Positions 13,100-28,999 are shown, counted from the first letter of the stretch. The stretch is 64,000 nt of DNA from Chrysogorgia sp. JL179-B06 (GCA_035772405.1 JAYKKM010000505.1:241001-305000), one strand, 5' to 3'. The notes: generated by a model not told the origin, from the letters alone. Made by a program: numbers and translations.

Positions 13100-14150
13100 A
13101 CCTAGACCAAATTTAACGAAGCACATGCGGATTTGCCTAACAATGGTTTTCTCAAATATTTGACAAGTACGTAAATCTCCTCTAGAATAGAATTATCCTT
13201 TGAGGTTATCTTTGCTTTAAATTTCCATAAACAATTGAGGAGGTATTGGCCTAATAGTATTTTATCAGTTGGTTGAAGCATAATATTTCGTTTATTCAAG
13301 CTTAAATTGTAACTTACACTCAATAAATTCACTACGGGATTTGCTTTCGAAGGTTCTGCTTCAATACTTTCTACAACTATCTCGCCTAGAACAAAATTAT
13401 TTGGAAAGATCTCACCTGTGACTTCACTGCAGACTGCTTCTTTGCCAGTGACCAGTCTTGCTGCACTTATGACATTTTAGTCGTTTGCTGGACAGCTTTT
13501 CTTGGGATGCATAGATCCTACATTTTCCCTTTCCTTTATTTATTTGACTAATTTCTTGCTCATTAGAAGTTGGTCTTCCCTTCTTTAGTCTCGATTTTGA
13601 GAATTTCCGACGCCAGTGCCTACGGAGTCGATAAGCTGTTTGCCATCGCCTGGAAGAAAACCCTGCTGCTTTCTCACAGTTTCTTTCTGCCGGGAAAAGT
13701 TCACTGCTTTTTCTAAAGTTAGATCTGCCTCGAGCTGCAACTTTTCCAACAACGCTTTATCCAGAATTCCAACAACGATGGGGTCACGGATCAATTCTTC
13801 ACGTATGAAACGCCGAAATTACAATATTACAATATGTTCTGCAAGGTTGAACAAGTCTGTAATAAATACGTCGACGGTTTCGCTTTCTTGTTGGCTTCCA
13901 AGGTTGCATTAACTTAGCTCGTTCAAAGATTACATTTCTTTTAATGATAAAGAAATTTTCGAGTCTCTTCTTGAGACTTTTGTTTGGTCTGCATCCGTAG
14001 TAGATTAGAGTATTAACTTGACTTTCTTCGGATTCTTTCTCGAGACCAGACGCCATTCTGAATTACTCGAATCTCCGGATCCATTTTAACCAATCTTCTG
14101 ACTTGAATGTAATTTTTTCTGTTGGTTATACTTGTAACAGGGCCATTATT
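13100..14150 (-). pseudogene. Decayed Gypsy (Mag-like) gag, zinc knuckle and protease remnant
   Basis: Read on the minus strand from about 14150 down. The gag begins with a DWLKWIRRFE-like block (near 14090), then MASGLEKESEESQVNTLIY (14056 on) and IRDPIVVGILDKALLEKLQL (13794 on). A CCHC zinc-knuckle region follows (about 13440-13530, frames broken). The protease C-terminal part reads LRKPLLGKSACASLNLV (13102-13332). These blocks are characteristic of the Mag lineage of Ty3/Gypsy, which encodes gag-pol for retrotransposition. The copy has several stops and frameshifts. The segment that should hold the protease D-T/S-G active site is not visible, so it is probably deleted. RT and the later domains are absent. 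Confidence 0.8.
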
Positions 14151-14175
14151 GCAAAGAAATTATTGGCGCCTCTTA

Positions 14176-14377
14176 GCCCCCGTACACACGAAAACGTTTT
14201 CCTGTTAGAGTTTTTGTATTGTCTACTGTTCTCAACTAGGGAATCGAGAACAACCAGCTCATTACATTTGGAAACGTTTTCCAGCGTTTTTGTATTGTTT
14301 AATGTTCTCAAGGGAATTGAAAACAACCAGTTCATTACTTGAAAAACGCAGGTAAACGTCGCTGTGGGTACGGGGTC
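14176..14377. mobile_element. PIF/Harbinger-like MITE with an internal duplication
   Basis: A 202 bp element. Left end GCCCCCGTACACACGAAAAC, right end reading inward GACCCCGTACCCACAGCGAC, flanked by TTA on both sides (14173-14175 and 14378-14380). A 3-bp TTA duplication is typical of PIF/Harbinger. It contains two diverged tandem copies of a segment of about 75 bp, each with AACGTTTTCC near the start and a GAACAACCAG-like block near the end. This explains the small reading frames on both strands here. Confidence 0.75.
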
Positions 14378-14380
14378 TTA

Positions 14381-15301
14381 ATTAGTCGTCGACTGATCAC
14401 TCTTCCACTTTTTCTTCAATGCCAAACCCGCTAACAGAACCGGGCTACAGCCACCGCTGCCACCATGTTGTGTTACTGACACTATTTTAATAGTGATTCA
14501 GCGGCTGACGTTTCATATAATTAAGTATCCAGCCGAATTTAAAACATTCCTAACTCCAAACCTAACCTAACCCTGAACCTAAATACTGACATTAACTCTT
14601 ATTTTATTTTAGAAATAATAAATATTATACGAAACTTCACCCGATTGAACAAATATAACAATATGCTAATATTATGCTAATATAGATATGCTAATACAAC
14701 AGGATACTCTTTAACAAAGACGTTTAAAATAGCTGGTCTTCTATAAAGCTAAGAATAATCTTTATTCGGACGGACATAAATCTATGTTCGAATCCACATC
14801 AAACGTCCATTAATATAACCTAAGAGGCAGCTCTATAATAATATATTTGTTCCCAGACCTCGCACCGAAGCGGGTAAGCGAAGCCTTTGTTACCGTGGGC
14901 GGTACTGTGGAAAGACTAAGGCCAAGCCATCGGTCTGCTCTTTTAAAGCTTCGCTGTTATTAAACTACTGTATAATAGTTAAGTTTGTAATACGTTTTTA
15001 ATATAATAATTAATCATTTAGTAAAATAATACTGTTTGTTAAAGATTAGAACTTAGACTTTACTAAATACTTCACACGCTTATTAAGTAGTCGTTATGGA
15101 ACAAATTAATGATATTTTTTGTATTATATCAAACAGTTAAAAAATATTGCAAAACATTATTTTTAGACACCTTGGTGGTTATCATGGCAACATAAAAGTT
15201 GCGATAAATGGATCATTAATTTGTTTCTTGGAAGCGTGTGAAGTTTCTTATTTGAAGCTTCAATTCTCTTTAAATTTTAGAATTTTATTTACATACAGTA
15301 G
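14381..15301. other. No recognisable gene, AT-rich spacer
   Basis: Both strands are full of stops. There is a small CCTAACC-rich stretch (about 14550-14580) and a more GC-rich island at 14855-14950. I could not fold the island into a tRNA or match it to a known RNA. Confidence 0.6.
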
Positions 15302-15304
15302 CAC

Positions 15305-18300
15305 TACATTGCATTTCTACATTGCTACATTGCATTGCTATATTATTGCTACATTGCAACATTGCATTGCTGCATTGTATTGCTACATTGCTACATTGCA
15401 TTTCTACATTGCATTGCTACATTGCTACATTGTATTGCTGCATTGTATTGCTGCATTGTATTGCTATATTGCTACATTGCATTGCTATATTGCTACATTG
15501 CAACATTGCTTTTCTATATTGCTATATTGCTTTTCTACATTTCAACATTGCATTGCTACATTGCAACATTGCATTGTTACATTGCAACATTGCATTGCTA
15601 CATTGCTACATTGCTACATTGCTACATTGCTACATTGCTACATTACATTTCTACATTGCTACTTTGCATTGCTACATTGCTACATTGCATTGCTACATTG
15701 CTACATTGCATTGCTACATTGCTACATTGTATTGCTGCATTGTATTGCTACATTGCTACATTGCATTGTTATATTGCTACATTTCAACATTGCTTTTCTA
15801 TATTGCTACATTGCTGTTCTACATTTCAACATTGCATTGCTACATTGCAACATTGCATTGTTACATTGCAACATCGCATTGCTACATTGCAACATTGCAT
15901 TGCTACATTCCAACATTACATTGCTACATTGCAACATTGCATTGCTACATTGCAACATTGCATTGCTACATTGCTATATTGCATTGCTACATTGCTACAT
16001 TGCATTGATACATTGCATTGCTACATTGCTACATTGCATTGCTACATTGCATTGCATTGCTACAATTCATTGCATTGTTACATTGCATTGCATTGCTACA
16101 TTGCATTGCTACATTCCTAAATTGCTACATTGCATTGCTACGTTGCTACATTGCATTGCTACATTGCTACATTGTATTGCTACATTGTATTGCTGCATTG
16201 TATTGCTACATTGCTACATTGCATTGCTATATTGCTACATTGCAACATTGCTTTTCTATATTGCTACATTGCATTTCTACATTTCAACATTGCTACATTG
16301 CTACATTACTACATTACTACAATATATTTCTACATTGCTACTTTGCATTGCTACATTGCTACATTGAATTGCTACATTGCTACATTGTATTGCTGCATTG
16401 TATTGCTGCATTGTATTGCTACATTGCTACATTGCATTGCTATATTTCCACATTGCAACATTGCTTTTCTATATTGCTACATTGCTTTTCTACATTTCAA
16501 CATTGCATTGCTACATTGCAACATTGCATTGTTACATTGCAACATTGCATTACTACATTGCAACATTGCATTGCTACATTGCAACATTACATTGCTACAT
16601 TGCAACATTGCATTGCTACATTGCAACATTGCATTGCTACATTGCTACATTGCATTGCTACATTATATGCATTGCTACAATGCATTGCATTGTTACATTG
16701 CATTGCATTGCTACATTGCATTGCTACATACCTACATTGCTACATTGCATTGCTACATTGCTACGTTGCATTGCTACATTGCTACATTGCATTGCTACAT
16801 TGCATTGCTACATTGCTACGTTGCATTGCCACATTGCTACATTGCATTGCTACATTGCATTGCTACATTGCAACATTGCATTGCTACATTGCTACATTGC
16901 ATTGCTACATTGCTACATTACTACATTGCATTGTATTGCTACATTGCATTGCATTTCTACATTGCATTGCTACATTGCTACATTGCATTGCTACATTGCT
17001 AGATTGCTACATTGCATTGTTACATTTCTTTGCTACATTGCTACATTGCATTGCTACATTGCTACATTGCTACATTGCTACATTACATTTCTACATTGCT
17101 ACTTTGCATTGCTACATTGCTATATTGCATTGCTACATTGCTACATTGCATTGCTACATTACTACATTGTATTGCTGCATTGTATCGCTGCATTGTATTG
17201 CTACATTCCTACATTGCATTGCTATATTGCTATATTGCAACATTGCTTTTCTATATTGCTACATTGCTTTTCTACATTTCAACATTGCATTGTTACATTG
17301 CAACATTGCATTGCTACATTGCAACATTACATTTCTACATTGCAACATTTCATTGCTACATTGCAACATTGCAGTGCTACATTGCTACATTGCATTGCTA
17401 CATTGCTACATTGCATTGCTACATTGCATTGCTACATTGCTACATTGCATTGCATTGCTACAATTCATTGCATTGTTACATTGCATTGCATTGCTACATT
17501 GCTACATTGCTACATTGCTACATTGCATTGCTACATTGCTACATTGCATTGCTACATTCCTACATTGCATTGCTACATTGCAACATTGCATTGCTACATT
17601 GCTACATTGCATTGCTACATTGCATTACTACATTGCTACATTGCATTAATACATTGCTACACTGCATTGCTACATTGTATTGCATTGCTACAATGCATTG
17701 CATTGTTACATTTGCATTGCTAAATACCTACATTGCATTGCTACATTGCTACGTTGCATTGCTACATTGCTACATTGCATTGCTACATTGCATTGCTAGA
17801 TTGCTACGTTGCATTACCAGATTGCAACATTGCATTGCTACATTGCTACATTCCATTGCTACATTGCTACATTACTACATTGCATTGTATTGCTACATTG
17901 CATTTCATTTCTACATTGCATTGCTACATTGCTACATTGCATTGCTACATTGCTACATTGCTACATTGCATTGCTACATTTCTTTGCTACATTGCTACAT
18001 TGCATTGCTACATTGCTACATTGCTACCTTGCTACATTGCTACATTACATTTCTACATTGCTACTTTGCATTGCTACATTGCTACATTGCATTGCTACAT
18101 TGCTACATTGTATTGCTGCATTGTATCGCTGCATTGTATTGCTACATTGCTACATTGCATTGCTATATTGCTATATTGCAACATTGCTTTTCTATATTGC
18201 TACATTGCTTTTCTACATTTCAACATTGCATTGTTACATTGCAACATTGCATTGCTACATTGCAACATTACATTGCTACATTGCAACATTTCATTGCTAC

Positions 18301-21150
18301 ATTGCAACATTGCATTGCTACATTGCTACATTGCATTGCTACATTGCTACATTGCATTGCTACATTGCTTTGCTACATTGCTACATTGCATTGCATTGCT
18401 ACAATTCATTGCATTGTTACATTGCATTGCATTGCTACATTCCTACATTGCTACATTGCATTGCTACATTGCTACATTGCATTGCTACATTCCTACATTG
18501 CATTGCTACATTGCAACATTGCATTGCTACATTGCTAGATTGGATTGCTACATTGCATTACTACATTGCTACATTGCATTAATACATTGCTACACTGCAT
18601 TGCTACATTGTATTGCATTGCTACAATTCATTGCATTGTTACATTTGCATTGCTAAATACCTACATTGCTACATTGCATTGCTACATTGCTACGTTGCAT
18701 TGCTACATTGCTACATTGCATTGCTACATTGCATTGCTAGATTGCTACGTTGCATTGCCAGATTGCAACATTGCATTGCTACATTGCTACATTGCATTGC
18801 TACATTGCTACATTACTACATTGCATTGTATTGCTACATTGCATTGCATTTCTACATTGCATTGCTACATTGCTACATTGCATTGCTACATTGCTACATT
18901 GCTACATTGCTACATTGCATTGCTACATTTATTTGCTACATTGCTACATTGCATTGCTACATTGCTACATTGCTACATTGCTACATTGCTACATTGCTAC
19001 ATTGCTACATTGCTACATTGCTACCTTGCTACATTGCTACATTACATTTCTACATTGCTACTTTGCATTGCTACATTGCTACATTGCATTGCTACATTGC
19101 TACATTGCATTGCTACATTGCTACATTGTATTGCTGCATTGTATTGCTATATTGCTACATTGCATTGCTATATTGCTACATTGCATTGCTATATTGCTAA
19201 ATTGCAACATTGCTTTTCTATATTGCTACATTGCTTTTCCACATTTCAACATTGCATTGCTACATTGCAACATTGCATTGTTACAATGCAACAATGCATT
19301 GCTACATTGCTACATTGCTACATTGCTACATTACAGTTCTACATTGCTACTTTGCATTGCTACATTGCTACATTGCATTGCTACATTGCATTGCTACATT
19401 GCTACATTGTATTGCTGCATTGTATTGCTGCATTGTATTGCTACATTGCTACATTCCATTGCTATATTGCTACATTGCAACATTGCTTTTCTATATTGCT
19501 ACATTGCTTTTCTACATTTCAACATTGCATTGCTACATTGCAACATTGCAGTGTTACATTGCAACATTGCATTGCTACATTGCAACATTGCATTGCTACA
19601 TTGCAACACTACATTGTTACATTGCTACATTGCTACATTGCTACATTGCATTGCTACATTGCTACATTGCATTGCTACATTGCAACATTGCATTGCAACA
19701 TTGCTACATTGCATTGCTACATTGCTACATTACTACATTACATTGTATTGCTACATTGCATTGCATTTCTACATTGCATTGCTATATTGCTACATGGCAT
19801 TGCTACATTGCTACATTGCTACATTGCTACATTGCATTGCTACATTTCTACATTGCTACATTGCTACATTGCTACATTGCTACATTGCTACATTGCTACA
19901 TTGCTACATTGCTACATTGCTACATTGCTACCTTGCTACATTGCTACATTACATTTCTACATTGCTACTTTGCATTGCTACATTGCTACATTGCATTGCT
20001 ACATTGCTACATTGCATTGCTACATTGCTACATTGTATTGCTGCATTGTATTGCTATAATTGCTACATTGCATTGCTATATTGCTACATTGCATTGCTAT
20101 ATTGCTAAATTGCAACATTGCTTTTCTATATTGCTACATTGCTTTTCCACATTTCAACATTGCATTGCTACATTGCAACATTGCATTGTTACAATGCAAC
20201 AATGCATTGCTACAATTGCTACATTGCTACATTGCTACATTACAGTTCTACATTGCTACTTTGCATTGCTACATTGCTACATTGCATTGCTACATTGCAT
20301 TGCTACATTGCTACATTGTATTGCTGCATTGTATTGCTGCATTGTATTGCTACATTGCTACATTCCATTGCTATATTGCTACATTGCAACATTTGCTTTT
20401 CTATATTGCTACATTGCTTTTCTACATTTCAACATTGCATTGCTACATTGCAACATTGCAGTGTTACATTGCAACATTGCATTGCTACATTGCAACATTG
20501 CATTGCTACATTGCAACACTACATTGTTACATTGCTACATTGCTACATTGCTACATTACATTTCTACATTGCTACTTTGCATTGCTACATTGCAACATTG
20601 CATTGCTACATTGCTACATTGCATTGCTACATTGCTACATTGCAATGCTAACATTGCATTGCTACATTGCTACACAGCATTGCTACATTGCATTGCATTG
20701 CTACAATGCATTGCATTGTTACATTGCATTGCATTTGCTACATTGCATTGCTAAATACCTACATTGCTACATTGCATTGCTACATTGCTACGTTGCATTG
20801 CTACATTGCTACATTGCATTGCTACATTGCATTGCTACATTGCTACGTTGCATTGCCACATTGCTACATTGCATTGCTACATTGCATTGCTACATTGCAA
20901 CATTGCATTGCTACATTGCTACATTACTACATTGCATTGTATTGCTACATTGCATTGTATTGCTACATTGCATTGCATTTCTACATTGCATTGCTACATT
21001 GCTACATTGCATTTCTACATTGCTACATTGCTACATTGCTACATTGCATTGCTACATTTCTTTGCTACATTGCTACATTGCATTGCTACATTGCTACATT
21101 GCTACATTGCTACATTACATTTCTACATTGCTACTTTGCATTGCTACATT
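15305..21150. repeat. Array 2 macro-repeat, unit 1 (about 5.85 kb)
   Basis: Repeats almost exactly in the next 5.85 kb. The offset is 5848 at the left end (the unusual TATTATTGCTAC phrase, 15341 and 21189), 5855 in the middle and 5864 at the right. These small steps are isolated indels. Long reading frames of identical length occur in both units, such as 17012-18538 and 22867-24393. Confidence 0.9.
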
Positions 21151-24100
21151 GCAACATTGCATTTCTACATTGCTACATTGCATTGCTATATTATTGCTAC
21201 ATTGCAACATTGCATTGCTGCATTGTATTGCTACATTGCTACATTGCATTTCTACATTGCATTGCTACATTGCTACATTGTATTGCTGCATTGTATTGCT
21301 GCATTGTATTGCTATATTGCTACATTGCATTGCTATATTGCTACATTGCAACATTGCTTTTCTATATTGCTATATTGCTTTTCTACATTTCAACATTGCA
21401 TTGCTACATTGCAACATTGCATTGTTACATTGCAACATTGCATTGCTACATTGCTACATTGCTACATTGCTACATTGCTACATTGCTACATTACATTTCT
21501 ACATTGCTACTTTGCATTGCTACATTGCTACATTGCATTGCTACATTGCTACATTGCATTGCTACATTGCTACATTGTATTGCTGCATTGTATTGCTACA
21601 TTGCTACATTGCATTGTTATATTGCTACATTTCAACATTGCTTTTCTATATTGCTACATTGCTGTTCTACATTTCAACATTGCATTGCTACATTGCAACA
21701 TTGCATTGTTACATTGCAACATCGCATTGCTACATTGCAACATTGCATTGCTACATTCCAACATTACATTGCTACATTGCAACATTGCATTGCTACAATT
21801 GCAACATTGCATTGCTACATTGCTATATTGCATTGCTACATTGCTACATTGCATTGATACATTGCATTGCTACATTGCTACATTGCATTGCTACATTGCA
21901 TTGCATTGCTACAATTCATTGCATTGTTACATTGCATTGCATTGCTACATTGCATTGCTACATTCCTAAATTGCTACATTGCATTGCTACGTTGCTACAT
22001 TGCATTGCTACATTGCTACATTGTATTGCTACATTGTATTGCTGCATTGTATTGCTACATTGCTACATTGCATTGCTATATTGCTACATTGCAACATTGC
22101 TTTTCTATATTGCTACATTGCATTTCTACATTTCAACATTGCTACATTGCTACATTACTACATTACTACAATATATTTCTACATTGCTACTTTGCATTGC
22201 TACATTGCTACATTGAATTGCTACATTGCTACATTGTATTGCTGCATTGTATTGCTGCATTGTATTGCTACATTGCTACATTGCATTGCTATATTTCCAC
22301 ATTGCAACATTGCTTTTCTATATTGCTACATTGCTTTTCTACATTTCAACATTGCATTGCTACATTGCAACATTGCATTGTTACATTGCAACATTGCATT
22401 ACTACATTGCAACATTGCATTGCTACATTGCAACATTACATTGCTACATTGCAACATTGCATTGCTACATTGCAACATTGCATTGCTACATTGCTACATT
22501 GCATTGCTACATTATATTGCATTGCTACAATGCATTGCATTGTTACATTGCATTGCATTGCTACATTGCATTGCTACATACCTACATTGCTACATTGCAT
22601 TGCTACATTGCTACGTTGCATTGCATTGCTACATTGCTACATTGCATTGCTACATTGCATTGCTACATTGCTACGTTGCATTGCCACATTGCTACATTGC
22701 ATTGCTACATTGCATTGCTACATTGCAACATTGCATTGCTACATTGCTACATTGCATTGCTACATTGCTACATTACTACATTGCATTGTATTGCTACATT
22801 GCATTGCATTTCTACATTGCATTGCTACATTGCTACATTGCATTGCTACATTGCTAGATTGCTACATTGCATTGTTACATTTCTTTGCTACATTGCTACA
22901 TTGCATTGCTACATTGCTACATTGCTACATTGCTACATTACATTTCTACATTGCTACTTTGCATTGCTACATTGCTATATTGCATTGCTACATTGCTACA
23001 TTGCATTGCTACATTGCTACATTGTATTGCTGCATTGTATCGCTGCATTGTATTGCTACATTCCTACATTGCATTGCTATATTGCTATATTGCAACATTG
23101 CTTTTCTATATTGCTACATTGCTTTTCTACATTTCAACATTGCATTGTTACATTGCAACATTGCATTGCTACATTGCAACATTACATTTCTACATTGCAA
23201 CATTTCATTGCTACATTGCAACATTGCAGTGCTACATTGCTACATTGCATTGCTACATTGCTACATTGCATTGCTACATTGCATTGCTACATTGCTACAT
23301 TGCATTGCATTGCTACAATTCATTGCATTGTTACATTGCATTGCATTGCTACATTGCTACATTGCTACATTGCTACATTGCATTGCTACATTGCTACATT
23401 GCATTGCTACATTCCTACATTGCATTGCTACATTGCAACATTGCATTGCTACATTGCTACATTGCATTGCTACATTGCATTACTACATTGCTACATTGCA
23501 TTAATACATTGCTACACTGCATTGCTACATTGTATTGCATTGCTACAATGCATTGCATTGTTACATTTGCATTGCTAAATACCTACATTGCATTGCTACA
23601 TTGCTACGTTGCATTGCTACATTGCTACATTGCATTGCTACATTGCATTGCTAGATTGCTACGTTGCATTACCAGATTGCAACATTGCATTGCTACATTG
23701 CTACATTCCATTGCTACATTGCTACATTACTACATTGCATTGTATTGCTACATTGCATTTCATTTCTACATTGCATTGCTACATTGCTACATTGCATTGC
23801 TACATTGCTACATTGCTACATTGCATTGCTACATTTCTTTGCTACATTGCTACATTGCATTGCTACATTGCTACATTGCTACCTTGCTACATTGCTACAT
23901 TACATTTCTACATTGCTACTTTGCATTGCTACATTGCTACATTGCATTGCTACATTGCTACATTGTATTGCTGCATTGTATCGCTGCATTGTATTGCTAC
24001 ATTGCTACATTGCATTGCTATATTGCTATATTGCAACATTGCTTTTCTATATTGCTACATTGCTTTTCTACATTTCAACATTGCATTGTTACATTGCAAC

Positions 24101-27010
24101 ATTGCATTGCTACATTGCAACATTACATTGCTACATTGCAACATTTCATTGCTACATTGCAACATTGCATTGCTACATTGCTACATTGCATTGCTACATT
24201 GCTACATTGCATTGCTACATTGCTTTGCTACATTGCTACATTGCATTGCATTGCTACAATTCATTGCATTGTTACATTGCATTGCATTGCTACATTCCTA
24301 CATTGCTACATTGCATTGCTACATTGCTACATTGCATTGCTACATTCCTACATTGCATTGCTACATTGCAACATTGCATTGCTACATTGCTAGATTGGAT
24401 TGCTACATTGCATTACTACATTGCTACATTGCATTAATACATTGCTACACTGCATTGCTACATTGTATTGCATTGCTACAATTCATTGCATTGTTACATT
24501 TGCATTGCTAAATACCTACATTGCTACATTGCATTGCTACATTGCTACGTTGCATTGCTACATTGCTACATTGCATTGCTACATTGCATTGCTAGATTGC
24601 TACGTTGCATTGCCAGATTGCAACATTGCATTGCTACATTGCTACATTGCATTGCTACATTGCTACATTACTACATTGCATTGTATTGCTACATTGCATT
24701 GCATTTCTACATTGCATTGCTACATTGCTACATTGCATTGCTACATTGCTACATTGCTACATTGCTACATTGCATTGCTACATTTATTTGCTACATTGCT
24801 ACATTGCATTGCTACATTGCTACATTGCTACATTGCTACATTGCTACATTGCTACATTGCTACATTGCTACATTGCTACCTTGCTACATTGCTACATTAC
24901 ATTTCTACATTGCTACTTTGCATTGCTACATTGCTACATTGCATTGCTACATTGCTACATTGCATTGCTACATTGCTACATTGTATTGCTGCATTGTATT
25001 GCTATATTGCTACATTGCATTGCTATATTGCTACATTGCATTGCTATATTGCTAAATTGCAAACATTGCTTTTCTATATTGCTACATTGCTTTTCCACAT
25101 TTCAACATTGCATTGCTACATTGCAACATTGCATTGTTACAATGCAACAATGCATTGCTACATTGCTACATTGCTACATTGCTACATTACAGTTCTACAT
25201 TGCTACTTTGCATTGCTACATTGCTACATTGCATTGCTACATTGCATTGCTACATTGCTACATTGTATTGCTGCATTGTATTGCTGCATTGTATTGCTAC
25301 ATTGCTACATTCCATTGCTATATTGCTACATTGCAACATTGCTTTTCTATATTGCTACATTGCTTTTCTACATTTCAACATTGCATTGCTACATTGCAAC
25401 ATTGCAGTGTTACATTGCAACATTGCATTGCTACATTGCAACATTGCATTGCTACATTGCAACACTACATTGTTACATTGCTACATTGCTACATTGCTAC
25501 ATTACATTTCTACATTGCTACTTTGCATTGCTACATTGCAACATTGCATTGCTACATTGCTACATTGCATTGCTACATTGCTACATTACTACATTGCATT
25601 GTATTGCTACATTGCATTGCATTTCTACATTGCATTGCTACATTGCTACATTGCATTGCTACATTGCTACATTGCTACATTGCTACATTGCATTGCTACA
25701 TTTATTTGCTACATTGCTACATTGCATTGCTACATTGCTACATTGCTACATTGCTACATTGCTACATTGCTACATTGCTACATTGCTACATTGCTACCTT
25801 GCTACATTGCTACATTACATTTCTACATTGCTACTTTGCATTGCTACATTGCTACATTGCATTGCTACATTGCTACATTGCATTGCTACATTGCTACAAT
25901 TGTATTGCTGCATTGTATTGCTATATTGCTACATTGCATTGCTATATTGCTACATTGCATTGCTATATTGCTAAATTGCAACATTGCTTTTCTATATTGC
26001 TACATTGCTTTTCCACATTTCAACATTGCATTGCTACATTGCAACATTGCATTGTTACAATGCAACAATGCATTGCTACATTGCTACATTGCTACATTGC
26101 TACATTACAGTTCTACATTGCTACTTTGCATTGCTACATTGCTACATTGCATTGCTACATTGCATTGCTACATTGCTACATTGTATTGCTGCATTGTATT
26201 GCTGCATTGTATTGCTACATTGCTACATTCCATTGCTATATTGCTACATTGCAACATTGCTTTTCTATATTGCTACATTGCTTTTCTACATTTCAACATT
26301 GCATTGCTACATTGCAACATTGCAGTGTTACATTGCAACATTGCATTGCTACATTGCAACATTGCATTGCTACATTGCAACACTACATTGTTACATTGCT
26401 ACATTGCTACATTGCTACATTACATTTCTACATTGCTACTTTGCATTGCTACATTGCAACATTGCATTGCTACATTGCTACATTGCATTGCTACATTGCT
26501 ACATTGCAATGCTACATTGCATTGCTACATTGCTACACAGCATTGCTACATTGCATTGCATTGCTACAATGCATTGCATTGTTACATTGCATTGCATTGC
26601 TACATTGCATTGCTAAATACCTACATTGCTACATTGCATTGCTACATTGCTACGTTGCATTGCTACATTGCTACATTGCATTGCTACATTGCATTGCTAC
26701 ATTGCTACGTTGCATTGCCACATTGCTACATTGCATTGCTACATTGCATTGCTACATTGCAACATTGCATTGCTACATTGCTACATTACTACATTGCATT
26801 GTATTGCTACATTGCATTGTATTGCTACATTGCATTGCATTTCTACATTGCATTGCTACATTGCTACATTGCATTTCTACATTGCTACATTGCTACATTG
26901 CTACATTGCATTGCTACATTTCTTTGCTACATTGCTACATTGCATTGCTACATTGCTACATTGCTACATTGCTACATTACATTTCTACATTGCTACTTTG
27001 CATTGCTACA
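21151..27010. repeat. Array 2 macro-repeat, unit 2
   Basis: Second unit of the tandem macro-repeat. It differs from unit 1 by a handful of substitutions (for example CATTACTAC at about 17160 against CATTGCTAC at about 23010) and by 1-10 bp indels. A partial third unit seems to follow to about 28.9 kb, with rearranged order. Near identity means a young duplication or an assembly duplication. Confidence 0.88.
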
Positions 27011-28999
27011 TTGCAACATTGCATTGCTACATTGCTACATTGCATTGCTACATTGCTACATTGCATTGCTACATTGCATTGCTACATTGCTACACTGCAT
27101 TGCTACACTGCATTGCATTGCTACAATGCATTGCATTGTTACATTGCATTGCATTGCTACATTGCATTGCTAAATACCTACATTGCTACATTGCATTGCT
27201 ACATTGCTACGTTGCATTGCTACATTGCTACATTGCATTGCTACATTGCTACATTGCTAAATTGCTACATTGCATTGCTACATTACATTTCTACATTGCT
27301 ACTTTGCATTGCTACATTGCTACATTGCATTGCTACATTGCTACATTGCATTGCTACATTGCTACATTGTATTGCTGCATTGTATCGCTGCATTGTATTG
27401 CTACATTGCTACATTGCATTGCTATATTGCTATATTGCAACATTGCTTTTCTATATTGCTACATTGCTTTTCTACATTACATTGTTACATTGCAACATTG
27501 CATTGCTACATTGCAACATTACATTGCTACATTGCAACATTTCATTGCTACATTGCAACATTGCATTGCTACATTGCTACATTGCATTGTTACATTGCTA
27601 CATTGAATTGCTACATTGCATTGCTACATTGCTACATTGCATTGCATTGCTACAATTCATTGCATTGTTACATTGCATTGCATTGCTACATTCCTACATT
27701 GCTACATTGCATTGCTACATTGCTACATTGCATTGCTACATTCCTACATTGCATTGCTACATTGCAACATTGCATTGCTACATTGCTACATTGCATTGCT
27801 ACATTGCATTACTACATTGCTACATTGCATTAATACATTGCTACACTGCATTGCTACATTGCATTGCATTGCTACAATGCATTGCATTGTTACATTTGCA
27901 TTGCTAAATACCTACATTGCTACATTGCATTGCTACATTGCTACGTTGCATTGCTACATTGCAGTGCTACATTGCATTGCTACATTGCTACGTTGCATTG
28001 CCAGATTGCAACATTGCATTGCTACATTGCTACATTGCATTGCTACATTGCTACATTGCATTGCATTTCTACATTGCATTGCTACATTACTACATTGCGT
28101 TGCTACATTGCTACATTGCTACATTGCTACATTGCTACATTGCTACATTGCTACCTTGCTACATTGCTACATTACATTTCTACATTGCTACTTTGCATTG
28201 ATACATTGCTTTGGTACATTGCTACATTGCATTGCTACATTGCTACATTGTATTGCTGCATTGTATTGCTGCATTGTATTGCTATATTGCTACATTGCAT
28301 TGCTATATTGCTACATTGCATTGCTATATTGCTACATTGCAACATTGCTTTTCTATATTGCTACATTGCTTTTCCACATTTCAACATTGCATTGCTACAT
28401 TGCAACATTGCATTGTTACATTGCAACAATGCATTGCTACATTGCTACATTGCTACATTGCTACATTGCTACATTACATTTCTACATTGCTACTTTGCAT
28501 TGCTACATTGCTACATTGCATTGCTACATTGGTACATTGCATTGATACATTGCTACATTGTATTGCTGCATTGTATTGCTGCATTGTATTGCTACATTGC
28601 TACATTCCATTGCTATATTGCTACATTGCAACATTGCTTTTCTATATTGCTACATTGCTTTTCTACATTTCAACATTGCATTGCTACATTGCAACATTGC
28701 AGTGTTACATTGCAACATTGCATTGCTACATTGCAACATTGCATTGCTACATTGCAACATTACATTCCTACATTGCTACATTGCTACATTGCTACATTAC
28801 ATTTCTACATTGCTACTTTGCATTGCTACATTGCAACATTGCATTGCTACATTGCTACATTGCATTGCTACATTGCTACATTGCATTGCTACATTGCATT
28901 GCTACATTGCTACATTGCATTGCTACATTGCATTGCATTGCTACAATTCATTGCATTGTTACATTGCATTGCATTGCTACATTGCATTGCTACATTCCT

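Noticed and set aside
14103..14342. 79-codon plus frame and its minus counterpart
   Set aside because: Both lie in the duplicated core of the Harbinger-like MITE.
14850..14955. Structured RNA in the GC-rich island
   Set aside because: I could not find a consistent fold or a known RNA motif.
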